Source: Sarocladium kiliense
Lineage: Eukaryota > Ascomycota > Sordariomycetes > Hypocreales > Sarocladiaceae
DNA length: 64,000 nt
Direction of reading: 5' to 3'
NCBI GenBank assembly: GCA_030734395.1
Contig: JAUZTG010000016.1
Location: 1 to 64,000, forward strand
In this document: positions 1 through 10,817 of the stretch, in pieces
Layout: each line of letters opens with the position of its first letter
Numbering within the stretch: position 1 is the stretch's first letter
Notes under the pieces: generated by a model
Databases searched by the model: none
Told to the model about the DNA's origin: nothing
The model's input: only the letters and a program-made list of their open reading frames with translations
Program-made: the position numbers and the translations under genes

Positions 1-24
1 CCCCCCCCCCCCCCCCCCCCCCCC
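1..24. repeat. poly-C homopolymer at window edge
   Basis: Twenty-four consecutive C residues open the window. No telomere repeat (CCCTAA/TTAGGG) follows. A run like this at a sequence end is more likely a contig-edge artefact than biology, but a real homopolymer cannot be excluded from the sequence alone. Confidence 0.8.
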
Positions 25-1619
25 GGTCGTCAGGTACCCGTCGAGCGTGCCTGCCCACGCACAGTCCAGCCCAAGGAAGCCCCGCCAACGAAGCTCCAAG
101 GGCTCTCGGGAACCAGACTCGGTGACTCGGATTCGCCCTACGCATGTCTTCCCTTCCGCCTTTCCTTGCTCCTAATTATCGACAGGGACTCTGCCTTCCA
201 GGCCCAGCACCCGCAATCTAGAACCGAAAATGCCTCTGGCGTCTCTCGATCTTTGGTCAATCAGACATCTTCTCCTGGCACGACTTGGCAACTGCGCCGC
301 ACCAGATATTGATATTAGATCAAGGCTTTCAGAAGCCCAGACAGGCGCGCAAGGTGTATGGTTGCATCGCCTCAAGGGACTCCTTGGCTTGCAGCACCCT
401 GTTGAGGCTCCAGTCAGGAATGGAATTTGCACTTTTGTAGTCACGACTTCCAACGACAACATTGAGCACAAATACGATCCGAAGCAAACAAGTGAAATCA
501 TTCACCATGAAGCACCTCCGAGTCAGAGGTCATCCTTGACTAAACCCGGCAAGGTTCGGGGTACCTCGCTTTTTGGTCCGGAGATGTTGATAACACTGTA
601 TCACCACCCCAAGATGGGCACCGCGAGTTGTTTCTGCTTATGTCAGACATCGCTGCTTTCATTCAGGCTAGCTCAGGTCAGCTCAGTCCTAGCTCAGGCG
701 TAGGTAGGCTCACCATGTTCAACCTGTACTCACTCAGCCTGACTCACCCGCGCTCATCCCAGGTTCACCTAAGGCGCCCACGCCTGCTATCAGATAGTAA
801 ATAAGACTGACTGCGCACCATCGAACATACTTAATTTTCCTCCTTGCGCACAAGATAATACACCTTTAGTTTCCCGTATTACTCGCCCTGCTTTTACGAT
901 AATAAAGGCCTTCACCCAGGATCTAAACGTATCATGCGACGAACGCACAATCTGACAACAAGTCCACAGCTAAAACAAGAGAGCAAGGAGGCAATAGGTC
1001 TGACTTATCGCTACTCGTGATTACCTAGGCCTTGCGAATACTAAGGTTTCAGTGTTTTTAAAGTCTTGATAGATATATCCCCTTGAAGGGACCTACGAGG
1101 CAATTAGGTGCGATCGGGAAAACAAGCAAGCAAATGGGCAAGGTGGTGTGAATGTGAATTTTGGGAGGGCTCGAGTATGTTAATTCCTTGACAACACTAC
1201 GCCCACCCAGAGCTCCGCGGCGATAACCTGGGTCCGTTTTCCAAGCGCATCAGCCGCTCGATACTCCGAGGGTGCACCAACGACAACAAGAATCAGAAAA
1301 ATATGCTAGTGGAAATCATAGTTCAGGGCCAGATCTCCCAGTCGCAGTGTGCAGATGGTCCGATGCCTGCGATCGTCGCGGCACTCACAACAAACCAGTT
1401 TCTTGACGCTGATCACATGCCCCTCCTCGCGCAAATCCATCAGCCTCCATGGAAACATGGTCCTAACTACCTATGTCTATTTAACTCCAGGTCTGAAACC
1501 AGACGCGATATTTATGCGACATTTCTTGACTACTTTCCGGTCATAGATAGCGAAGCCTACAACATGTTAGCTGAGAACCCAAAATGCTCAAAATGCCAGG
1601 GGGGAAAGATTATCATCTC
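25..1619. other. gene-free left end
   Basis: I see no supportable gene here. A 157-codon open frame at 230-703 (+) has no recognisable domain and ends in a stretch rich in the short word AGCTCAG (about 660-700). Frames at 1303-1683 (+) lie antisense to the last exon of the Hsp70 gene or just beyond it. The 3' untranslated region of that gene probably occupies the right edge. Confidence 0.5.
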
Positions 1620-4112
1620 TCAGAACGTACATTCCAAGTCGCGATCCACAACTTTAATGGCCATCGTAAAGTCGATCCTATAATGTCTTTTCCCAACCTT
1701 TTGTCCATTCCTATTAACAATAGGCTCAATTGGGGCTAACTGATCTCGAAGAGAAGAGAAGTCTACCTCAATGTCGCCAACATACTCGGCACCTTCCAAG
1801 GTACAGTTAGATCTGTCTTCCATCAAGATCCTCAAGCTTACCTTGGTTATTGGGATGAGTTTTCCTATAGTGAGATCTTGTGGAATTGTCTGACACATAG
1901 AGTATCTCTTTGCAGATAAAGGGACGGACAGGCCATATGTCGAATGTATGACTGCAGGTGAAAGGCTCACACTGCCATACTGATGGAACTCTTTCTCCCT
2001 GTGCTTCAGTTAGTTCTCCAACGAAAGAAAAGCCTATGGATAAAAGACTTACCAGCTTCAAAACCCAGTCGATTGTTTGCTTAATATATGCCATCCCATC
2101 ATGACGATCATAGGACGGCTTCAGACCTGCGTGCTCAGGGTACTGTCCAAAAGGCTCGGTTCGCAATATGCCATAGCTTGAACGAGCTATTCTCTCCGGC
2201 CCATTTGCCTTGTTCAGAGCTCTGAGGACAGCTCCTGATGCTACCGCATTGATGATAGAAGTTCTGTATATTTGAGCTTAGTAAGCGGCATAAAAACCCT
2301 TGCGTTTAGAAAACAAACCCTTGCTGAGGGTCCATTAATGTGACGCGGCAATTATGTTCCCGACCGTATTCCTCCAAGAACTCTTTTAATCTCTGATTGA
2401 GTGAGATTGAAGTTCCAAATCCTCCAATGAGGACAACTTTCTGCAAAATATTATGTCAGAGTGAATGACCTGTTTGACCAAAAGTAAATTACCTCAACGA
2501 TATATCCTTTCCTCCTTGCTTCTTCGAGTTGGCTCTTCACAATCTCAACTATAGCATCTAGATGGTTGAAAAAGATCTCTCGAATCTTGAGTCTATCGCC
2601 ATCAGGTTAAGAAGCTAGTTCTTTGTTGGGTTTTTGAATTGAACATACCTCGGAATGGAAATGCATTCATTTCTGAAACCTTTGGCAGGATTATCACGAA
2701 GTCCTCTTATATATATCTCCTTCCTCATTGTTTGGCTGTTATAGTCAAAACCCCGCTTGATCCTCTTTTCGAATTCTTCGAATGTTATTTTCTCAGCGAT
2801 TCCATGAATGGTCTCGATGCCATCGTTGAGGTACGTTTCCTCAGCAAGCAAATCTTCGAGATAGTCCCGGAAACCTTCATTCAGATAACTAGATCCATGC
2901 AGACCACCTTTTCAAGCAACAATTAGCTGTAAATGCCACGTATTGCTATCGTACAACATACCTCCAGGAGCCACTATCTCGGTCTCTAGCCTCAATGGCT
3001 CCTCTCGGCTGACTCGATATGTGTTCGCATCGACAGTTCCGCCACCTTGGCCATTCTGTTAGATGGAAAGGCGCAATCGGGGTTAAATCATACCTGCATC
3101 TAGTAGAACAAAGCAATCGCCAGCCTAGTTAATTATATTAGCAGCGTATCGTGATGAGAGCCAGGGGAGAAGTGTGTACCTTTATTTCAGCCGAAGTGGA
3201 AAGCATGTGTGCAGCTGCTGCCTCAGGCTCCGAGACGATGAACAAGTTGTCAATGCTCTTGTTCTGTAAATCAGCCCTTGTGAAGTTCGCTCGTTTCATA
3301 GCCACTGCTAGGCATGCCTGCATGTCTCGGCATGCTTTCTGCTTCCAGATGGCAGGAACACAAAGTATCATTTCCTTCTCGTAACTATCATCGAAGCCTT
3401 GACGATGCAACTGGGACCGCGTATGCTCCAAAAGGTAGGTAAGAAAATCAGCGATGACGTGAAGGGGCCCTTGAATTACATCCTTTCTCTTGAGTGCATT
3501 GATAGTGTCTCTCACATCTCGTCTTACCGACTCGGTCATCTCACTGTTGTCAAGTAAGAGCTTGAATCGAGACAAAGGCTGGTTAGTGGTGTTGGAGTGC
3601 GTAGATGGACGGTTCCAGACTTCATGTACTCGGTAACCCCATCGGAATTCCTCTGACACGTTCGAGAGCATGGAGATATCGCCGTCCTCATCAGGTACAG
3701 GCACCTCAACGTTATCGCCGCTTTCCAAATGTTCCTCGGGATTATCAAGATTAAAGTGGTCGCGAAAGTGGCGGTCCAAGGGATATATCACCTCAGTAGG
3801 AACCTCCATACCCATTGGATCAGTGTAGTGGTAGTTATAGTTCTCGGGGTAGTTTCCGATCGAGCGAATGGACCCCGGGTCGACGGAATGGGATGGACAT
3901 CCTTGGGGCACGTCGACGTAGGAAATTGCTGAGTAAGTGGTACCAAAGTCTACCGCAATGATGAGGCGTTTTGGGAGGGGATCTCCACGGTCCTCATCTA
4001 GCAGGCCAATGTTGATTGGCTCCGGTCGAACATGGTCCTCTTCAAGTTGATGTTGGCGATTGGGTGCATTTTCTCGACCTAGAGTCACAGTCGATGACCT
4101 TGAGACTGACAT
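1620..4112 (-). CDS. Hsp70-like ATPase of the HSPA12 type
   Basis: Actin-fold ATPase of the Hsp70 superfamily, probably a cytosolic chaperone-like or signalling protein. Eight exons on the minus strand join in frame to about 707 residues: 4112-3180, 3124-3094, 3045-2962, 2907-2649, 2592-2493, 2440-2319, 2263-2053 and 2003-1620, with introns of 48-56 nt. Seen: phosphate-1 motif DFGTTYS at residues 55-61; a phosphate-2 motif DAGGGTVD that appears only after splicing across 3046-3093; GGLHGSSYLN; and the adenosine-type VVLIGGFG stretch followed by SGAVLRAL. There is no canonical Hsp70 substrate-binding domain or EEVD tail, which is normal for fungal HSPA12-type proteins. An acidic N-terminal extension of about 50 residues precedes the ATPase core. 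It is divergent from the gene at 4488. Client and role are unknown. Confidence 0.9.
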
Positions 4113-4487
4113 GATCTAAGCGTGGATAGCCAAGTGAAGAATTCGCGCAGAGTAGGCCAGGAAGCCTCGCATTTAAATCTCCTTTTTGCTGCAGCTGGCC
4201 CCCACGCTTCGACAGCGAACCATCTCTCCAGGCAGCAAGGCGAAAACGCAGCTGTTATGGAAGCGCGTAGATATCGTGTTGGCCAATAGTAACGCGTTGT
4301 TGGTTCAATGAATATACAGTGCGGCGCAGCTGAGTCAATACAATTGGTCAATCAAGGTTTTAGACCACCTGTGTGCAGCATCCATATAAGGGACAGGGGT
4401 CGAACCAACATCAGCATTCCGCCTTGGACTTTATTGTTCGCTCGAGCGGCTCCGAAGGCCTTCAGCTTCTCCCTGAGCACCTGCGTC
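4113..4487. promoter_or_regulatory. divergent promoter between Hsp70-like and orphan gene
   Basis: These 375 bases separate two divergent start codons, so both promoters must lie here unless leaders extend further. A TATA-like element TATAAG at 4385-4390 sits about 100 bases upstream of the plus-strand ATG. No clear TATA box was seen for the minus-strand gene. Co-regulation of the pair is inference. Confidence 0.5.
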
Positions 4488-6486
4488 ATGGCAAGAAAGA
4501 ATAATCGAAAATACAGGCGGCCTGCCAAGTCCGAGCCGACAGAGCGTATCTTCTGGAGCACCACCGATCGACTTCAACTTCTGGCGTGCCTGAACTGGTG
4601 CGTGCAATACTGTGTAAAGTTCGAAGTCACGGCTCCGAGTTACCTCGAAAAGGCGACGGGAAAACGCTTCTCGAAGGAGCGCATCCGAAAAAAGCTATAC
4701 AAGGAATGGCAAACGTACGGAACATGCGACAAATTCAATGACCTATTTGACCTAGGTACTGCAGGTCTCTCGCCTCTTGTAGGTGAGGAGCAGGAGGATT
4801 TCGACAAAATGATCAGGAGCATAAACCCTGCCCAAGAAGCGCGCTGCACACGAAGCCGATCTTTGGGTCTTGCTGCGCGATCAGGTACTCTCTCCGCGCC
4901 TCGTTCGACTGATTCAATCAGCAGCTCCAGAGAACCCAATGGATTGTCTACTCTACAGGCTGGCAACTCAGACGTGGTCCCGGAACGTCTGAGACAAAAG
5001 GTTAGAGACGTGACCTGAGGAAGAGTGGACCTAAACTAATAGATGTATAGACCAAGGCAAAGTCCTCTTTTGGGCCAACGAGGCTAGCCTCGAAGAACGA
5101 TCCCAGTGAAGATGAGCTCGCAAGAGACCATAACACAGATAGGTTTAAAGGCGAGGACGTATCCGAACTAAGCACAATCGCCTCGCCGGAACTCTCAGAT
5201 ATTGAACTTGAGCTCGCCCCTTCTATCCCCGACTCCCAGGAGGATACTATGACTGTTACCTCGCAAGTACAGTTAAACTCCTCCCTGGAGGTAAGGTTAA
5301 GGCAGTCAGAGGCAGATCTCCTCAAACAGAAGAGCTATTCTGTCACTTTGGAAAACCGAATATCCGAGATCAAAAGAAGAAACGACGACTTGGAACACTG
5401 TATTCGCCGTGCTAGCTCAGCCCATGGTAATTACGGGGAGGAAGCTCAGCTTCGAGAGGTCATATCTAGTCTGAAAGATAAGCTTCACCGACACCGACTT
5501 CTTATGAGGAACTACGAGGAATTGGAAGCAGACAGACTTGGATTTCTCAACAACTCTTCGCAAGCAGAGTATAGTACCCTCCACTCAAATATCCGCGATA
5601 CATCTTCAACGATTTGTCGTCTGAGTTTGGACGACACCCTCCCTGAACAACGAACGGACTTTTCTCACTTGGCAAATAATTGGGCTAGACGCATTAGCGG
5701 GCGCGATCTTAGCTCTCTTCTCGGCCACTGTGAGGCAACACAGATCCCAAAGAAAGTCATTTTGGTCTCTCTGCTGGTGGCGGGTATTTTCGAACTAGTT
5801 CTCAAAGAGGTGTTTCCAGCCTTTCTGGCTGCTGACTCACCACTCTTAGACCAGTACAGAAAGCATATCGAAACTCAAAGTAAGCATACCGTTCTCTTCA
5901 CACTCAACCTTGCTTATTGCCCAAGGGCAAGCTAATAAGACCAGGTGGATGGAGCGCACTCCAACGACTCGATGTTATTTCCATAAAGTCCCTCTTATCA
6001 GATGAGGATGTTAAGAAGGGGATCATTTCCGAAAAGTCCAAGTGGCTTTCCAGCTTAATGCTGCAAAATTTAAGCTGCTTTTTGCCCTTGGAAAGCCGAG
6101 ATATAACCCAACGTTCACCTCATAATGGACTAGAAATGGAGACCATTAGCGACATGAGAAGTACTTTGTCTCATGCGTTGAAAGTCAAGATAGAGCTTAT
6201 GATGGCTGTAAAACGGCTTAAATATCTCTTCTTTAAGCCCGGCACACTATTTGACGCGGAGAAAATGGAGGTCGATAGATCTCAAGCTGGATACTCTGCA
6301 CTTTTGAGTCGACAGGTTAAGATCTGCTTATTACCCGCTCTTTTCACTATGTCAGAGGCAGGCGATGGGAGTGGAATTGGGGAGGAGTCCAGTTTTAGGG
6401 TGAACTATACTAAGGCTTTGGCAGAAGTGATGGACGAGGATACTGAGTCTCTTGTTCTTAAGGAAAAGGCAATCGTATTCCTTTAG
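4488..6486 (+). CDS. uncharacterised coiled-coil protein with basic N-terminal domain
   Basis: I do not recognise the family well enough to name a function. Three exons, 4488-5000, 5051-5879 and 5945-6486, join in frame to 627 residues; the introns (50 and 65 nt) have good GT-AG ends and TAAT-type branch points. Residues 1-15 are very basic (MARKNNRKYRRPAK). About residues 20-85 form a helical domain with WSTTDRLQLLACLNWC and KRFSKERIRKKLYKEW, reminiscent of Myb/SANT-like DNA-binding folds (inference). An acidic, Ser-rich linker follows, then a heptad-rich coiled coil from about 240 to 350 and a helical C-terminal half with a hydrophobic stretch, VILVSLLVAGIFELVL. The start was chosen at the first ATG after the TATA-like box; an upstream in-frame frame to 4308 lacks support. 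It could be a nuclear or chromatin protein. It is divergent from the Hsp70-like gene. Confidence 0.75.
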
Positions 6487-6958
6487 ATACAAGATTAGAA
6501 ATATATTTTACGCCAGGCCTGACCCATCTCTCTCTGCGACTCTTGGCCATAATGGCATTTGTTCGGATCCATTTTTCCACCATGGTGGCGTCTACGACAT
6601 TAGCGCGGTATAGGTGTAAGCCACGCTGAACAGAATGTCCGGATCGGGTCATTTGCGCTTAGACGTGGACTTGGACTTGGTTTGGGGAGAGTTCAAGAGT
6701 TGCTACATTTGGCAATTTGCGGCTACTACGGCTGACCATCTCTCGAACTCTATAACAGTGGTTATTTGTCAGGCATACTTTGTTTCTTGATCTATATAAA
6801 GCCCTTCGTCAACATATCTTTCATCCTGAATCCCATCTCTGTCCTGTACCGACGTACTCTTCGTTTGCTGCAACACCAGCTTTATTTGCACAGCTTCTTA
6901 TTGTCTAGTGCTCCTCAAGTTCAATCCCTTCGCGGCATACACGTTATCATCCACGGCG
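6487..6958. other. intergenic region with SDR promoter
   Basis: No gene seen. A strong TATA box, TATATAAA, lies at 6793-6800, about 160 bases upstream of the dehydrogenase ATG at 6959. A 71-codon frame at 6766-6981 overlaps that promoter and start and is not supported. Confidence 0.55.
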
Positions 6959-8227
6959 ATGGAGTACCTGAGCCTCTATGACCAGTTGGGTAACCAGGAG
7001 CTCAAGCTGTATAGCAAGCCTGCAGGCCTTGTCACAGCTGAAGACGTTGCAACCCGCCTCGATGAACAAATCAGAGGCAAGACTGTGCTCGTCACTGGAT
7101 GTGGCCTCGCTTCACTGGGCAAGCACATTGCCTGGACAATCGCGAGCCACTCCCCGAGACAGATTATCATCTGTGGTCGCTCTGATGTACGGCTGCGTCT
7201 GCTTGCATCGAACCTGCGCCACCGCAACCCAGGTCTTGATATCCAGCACGAGGTATTCGATCTTGCGGATCTAGCGCAGGTACGTGCCGCAGCTGAGCGT
7301 ATCAATGCACCTGAGCGACCAGCGGTAGATGTCATCATCTGCAATGCAGCAATCATGATGCAGCCACTACGCAAGACAGTGGATGGTCTTGAGTCGCACT
7401 TTGGTATCAACTCGGTTGCTCACTTTGTGCTGGTTAATGCGCTGTTACCGAGGATGATTGCGAATGGCGGAGGAAGAATCGTGACGACGACGTCGGGTGC
7501 CTTCGTCTTTCAAGGTATCCGGTGGGATGACCCTAATTACGAGGTGAGTTTTGCAACATGGGGTTGAGCAGCAGCCACATTCGTCAACTCCCCACCAATC
7601 TGAGAGGAAAGGTCGAAAATAAAAAGTAGTAGAAGCGAGTACTTACAGTGCCGACAGAAGTCCGAGGAGTATCAGAGCGCCATGGCGTATGCGTCGAGCA
7701 AGACCGCTGATATCCTCTTCGCCGCCGCTCTTGCTCGCAGGTACGGCGACAAAGGCATCATCAGTGCCAGTGTGGACGTTGGAGGAGGTGTTGCCGAGAC
7801 AAATTTGGCTAGCCATTTGAGCGACGCTGAGATTGAGCCATGTAAGTTCTCTGTCTTTGACTCATGACCCTATTTGAACAGTTACAAGAGGTGCATACAT
7901 GTCCACAGATGCTGATTGCTATTTCTCAACTTCCAGATATCGACGTTACGCCTAGAACTAAGTCCGAGGCATGTTCGTCTCAGCTGACAGCTGCATTTGA
8001 TCCAGTCTTGAAAGGTACGAATTTCCCAATCACTCATCCTTAAAACGAGTTTCTTGTTGAGAAGCATTGCTGTTAAGCGGAATACTGATTGATTGCCAGA
8101 CCACAATGGAACTATGCTGCTTTTCAGCAGTCCGCTTGAGCCCCCTCTGGAACATGCCAAGGGGTTAGAAAACGAGGATCGGTTCTGGGAATTGAGTGAA
8201 AAACTAGCGAAACAGGTCCTCGTATGA
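6959..8227 (+). CDS. short-chain dehydrogenase/reductase
   Basis: NAD(P)-dependent oxidoreductase of the classical SDR (Rossmann) superfamily, closest in style to fungal retinol-dehydrogenase/WW-domain-oxidoreductase-like enzymes. Exons 6959-7543, 7658-7841, 7937-8014 and 8100-8227 join in frame to 324 residues; the acceptor of the first intron could also be 9 nt earlier. Seen: cofactor motif TGCGLASLG in a TVLVTG context, followed by CGR after the second strand; CNAA in place of the usual NNAG; a TTTSGA serine site; and the catalytic YASSK, which starts in exon 2. The glycine motif is less canonical than TGxxxGIG, but the fold signature is clear. The substrate cannot be inferred. The gene converges on the Zn2Cys6 regulator, with stop codons 75 bases apart, so the two could be functionally linked (inference). 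Confidence 0.9.
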
Positions 8228-8301
8228 TGCAAGAGACAGCTATTCATTCTATGTCTCGGGTTCCCTATGATAGTCAATACCATTGCCAAAAATACAAAGG
8301 T

Positions 8302-10025
8302 TCAGACCGGTAGAATTACGAGCCCCAATGACTCGGCACCGTGCCTCCAGTTCACACCACCAAGGAACGCCGACTCCGCAGGTCTCCTCAGCTTGCAACA
8401 CTCCTTGACAATACCAAGTGTCTTGCGTTGCCCTGGATTGATTTCTTCCACTCTTCTCTCTTGTTCTGCAATCTCAAGAAGTACCTGAAGTTCACTCTCA
8501 GTGGCCATGCTGGCCAGAACACCAAAGGGCATTGCGGTGTGAATGTCGAGACGCCTCGGCATATTCTCGTAGGCGCGCACTCCCCTCGTGACAAGACGAC
8601 GGAGCTTGGGATGGCTAGAATAGGACCCTGTGGTCACGATATGAAGATAGATGAGTGCGGCGTGAGTCCACATCTCTGTAATGTAGGTTGCGTCTCGCGT
8701 ATGTGAGTTAATAGGATGTTCATCCCTTATAATGAGGTTATGCTTGAGTCTTGCGTGCAAAGCCTGGTCTATGTGCAAGGCTTCCTGGTGCCAGGTTGCG
8801 TGATCGCTACCTTGCTCTGACTCATTGACTAATACTTCCTCGAGCATCGATATGCGCGAGATGAGAAAGAGGACCATGTCCTCGCAGCCCATGAACTTAT
8901 CCATCTGGAGGCTCCCCATCTCAAGTGCTGCTGGATAGAACTCATGACAACGCGTGCATGAATACCGTGTTCCGACCCAGACCGAAGCTGTGATGTCGTT
9001 CCAGACGTAGGATTGAAGAAACCATCGAAGCGCGAGGCGATTCAGCGTCGCATTCGTAGCGAGGGCCGTAGGTGCCGTGTCGTATGTAACCGTCGCATCG
9101 TCCTCGGCTCTCATGTTGATTATATCGTTGATTGCAGCAGGGGCATTCTCTCTGGTCCATTGCAGGATGTTGGCCATGCCATTAAGGTGAGGGATCCAGT
9201 CGCCTTCTACCGTGCGCCAGACCTTTCGTCACATACATCCATCAGTGCATGTTTTCTTTTCGGGAATTTTGAGGGGGAAGAAGTAGAAACAAAGAAGACT
9301 GACTGAGTGTAAGACTTTACCTCAAATATAAGCAAGATAGTTGCAGATTGGGCCAGGTTCGCTGCAACAGTCAACTTATCAGCCGTTGGTAGCCTTTTAG
9401 ATCGTTCAACTTCTTGCTGCACACTGCGGATGACCAAAGAGTGGAGAGTGACCATAGGCCGTGTGAATTCGACATTGGTCAGGCGTGACGGATCACTCTG
9501 GAACGTCTCCCATGTGAGGCCCATCAGAGCTGCCGCGAGACGCAGCATTTCAGACCGGTTGAGAAACGGAACCAGCCACGAGTTGCCAGCATGCGGTGCC
9601 GGAGCTTGATAGAAACGTGAGTCTAGCCAGAAGACCTTTTGCGTATAGTTGTTCAACAAATGCGGATGCAAGAAGTCGAGCATATCCGAGTTGACGCGAT
9701 CGAGTGCCGTTAAGCTTCGTTCGCGCACACGAGCAGTAGCAGGGCCATCATCCTCCTCGTCCACGAGCTTTCTGCAAGATGCGCGGCGTTGCTTCGGCCG
9801 CCACACCATGAAGCTGGATTCTTCGTTGCCTCTTCCGCCGAGAACCTCGATGCGTGCGATCCGGGCTTTCCGAACGTCTCCCAATTCGTCCTCCGTCGGC
9901 TGCGGCCCATAGCCGAAGCACCGGACCTGGAGGGCGGTGCATCGCCGGCATATGGGCCTGGTCTCATCGCACTTCTTCTTCGTCTTCAGGCGGCATGTCC
10001 AACATCCCGATCTTGAACGGGCCAT
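8302..10025 (-). CDS. Zn2Cys6 fungal transcription factor
   Basis: Fungus-specific transcription factor acting in the nucleus. Exons 10025-9321 and 9222-8302 flank a 98-nt intron and join in phase 0 to 541 residues. The zinc cluster lies at residues 8-35: CWTC, a basic linker, CDETRPIC, RRC, then a final C after six residues. The spacing between the second and third cysteines is seven residues, whereas the usual Zn2Cys6 pattern has six. The rest is helical and matches the general middle-homology layout of fungal regulators (FEVWRTVEGDW, WFLQSYVW, HEFYPAALEMG). ATG at 10025 is preferred because it puts the zinc cluster at the N terminus, as is typical; an in-frame extension to 10142 is possible. 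Targets are unknown; the convergent SDR is the nearest candidate. Confidence 0.92.
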
Positions 10026-10817
10026 TCGTCTTTGGATCGAGAGATTGAGTTCCACGTCGTTCACTTCTCCTTCCCTACTTTGACAGTAAAGAAAGTTAGG
10101 CTTGTGACAGCGCCTGTCAGCTTTTGATGTAAGCCCGACCACACGGTACCTCTAAAAGTCTTAGTCATACTGCCTCGTCCGCTCAGCTACGACCTCCGAA
10201 GAAATAGTTCCTAATCGGGGGTTTCGGGATCAATATACACGAATGGTCATTCTATGAAAATTATTCGATATTAATTCTGTCATGGTAAGTCTGTCGAGAT
10301 CAAACTTCGGCACTGCTACCGGGTAGGGGAGGGGAATCTTGCTGAGATCGGAAGCATGGCGATCAGTGACCTTGTTGCTGGTAACATGCGCCACAGTCCA
10401 ACCAGCAGTGCGGCGATGAAGTAGGAATCGAAATGAGAAATCCGATTCTTTTCAATCTGTAGTTGTAGGTCAAGAATGATATCCTACATCACACCGACAA
10501 AGGCCGTACTGAGCGTCAGATCACCTGATGATGCGAGGTGCTGCAAGGCACCATCCTTAACTGGAACAGGGCTGAGCTGGTGCCTGGGTGGCCCAAGCTT
10601 CTCCGCTACAGGCAGCTGTCGGCGAAGCTTGGAGCCCCACCATTACGTTAGCCAACCAAACCACCATCTTCCAGCGTTTCGCATTCCCAAGCTCGCCGGA
10701 CCTCTTCCTCTCTTGCACATAGACAGCTCTTCTGACCTTCTCAACCTCCTTCCACGATCCCCAGAGCTAGGTCTACCGTTGCACGACGGGCGCATCCCGA
10801 ATCAGCCTTTGAAATCA
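10026..10817. other. intergenic, divergent promoters
   Basis: About 790 bases separate the divergent start codons of the Zn2Cys6 factor and Ubp14. A 157-codon frame at 10476-10949 (+) overlaps the first Ubp14 exon out of frame and resembles no protein. No TATA box, repeat or RNA gene was recognised. Confidence 0.5.

Noticed and set aside
230..703. 157-codon open frame on the plus strand
   Set aside because: No recognisable domain, no start context, and the end is in low-complexity AGCTCAG-rich sequence.
1303..1683. 126-codon plus-strand frame
   Set aside because: No recognisable domain; its right end is antisense to the last Hsp70 exon.
1830..1858. GTAAGC...CAG pair within the last Hsp70 exon as an extra intron
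   Set aside because: Only 29 nt long, and the continuous exon is open and family-like.
4390..4415. T-arm-like GGTTCGACCCC word suggesting a tRNA on the minus strand
   Set aside because: No matching acceptor stem, D arm or anticodon arm could be folded around it.
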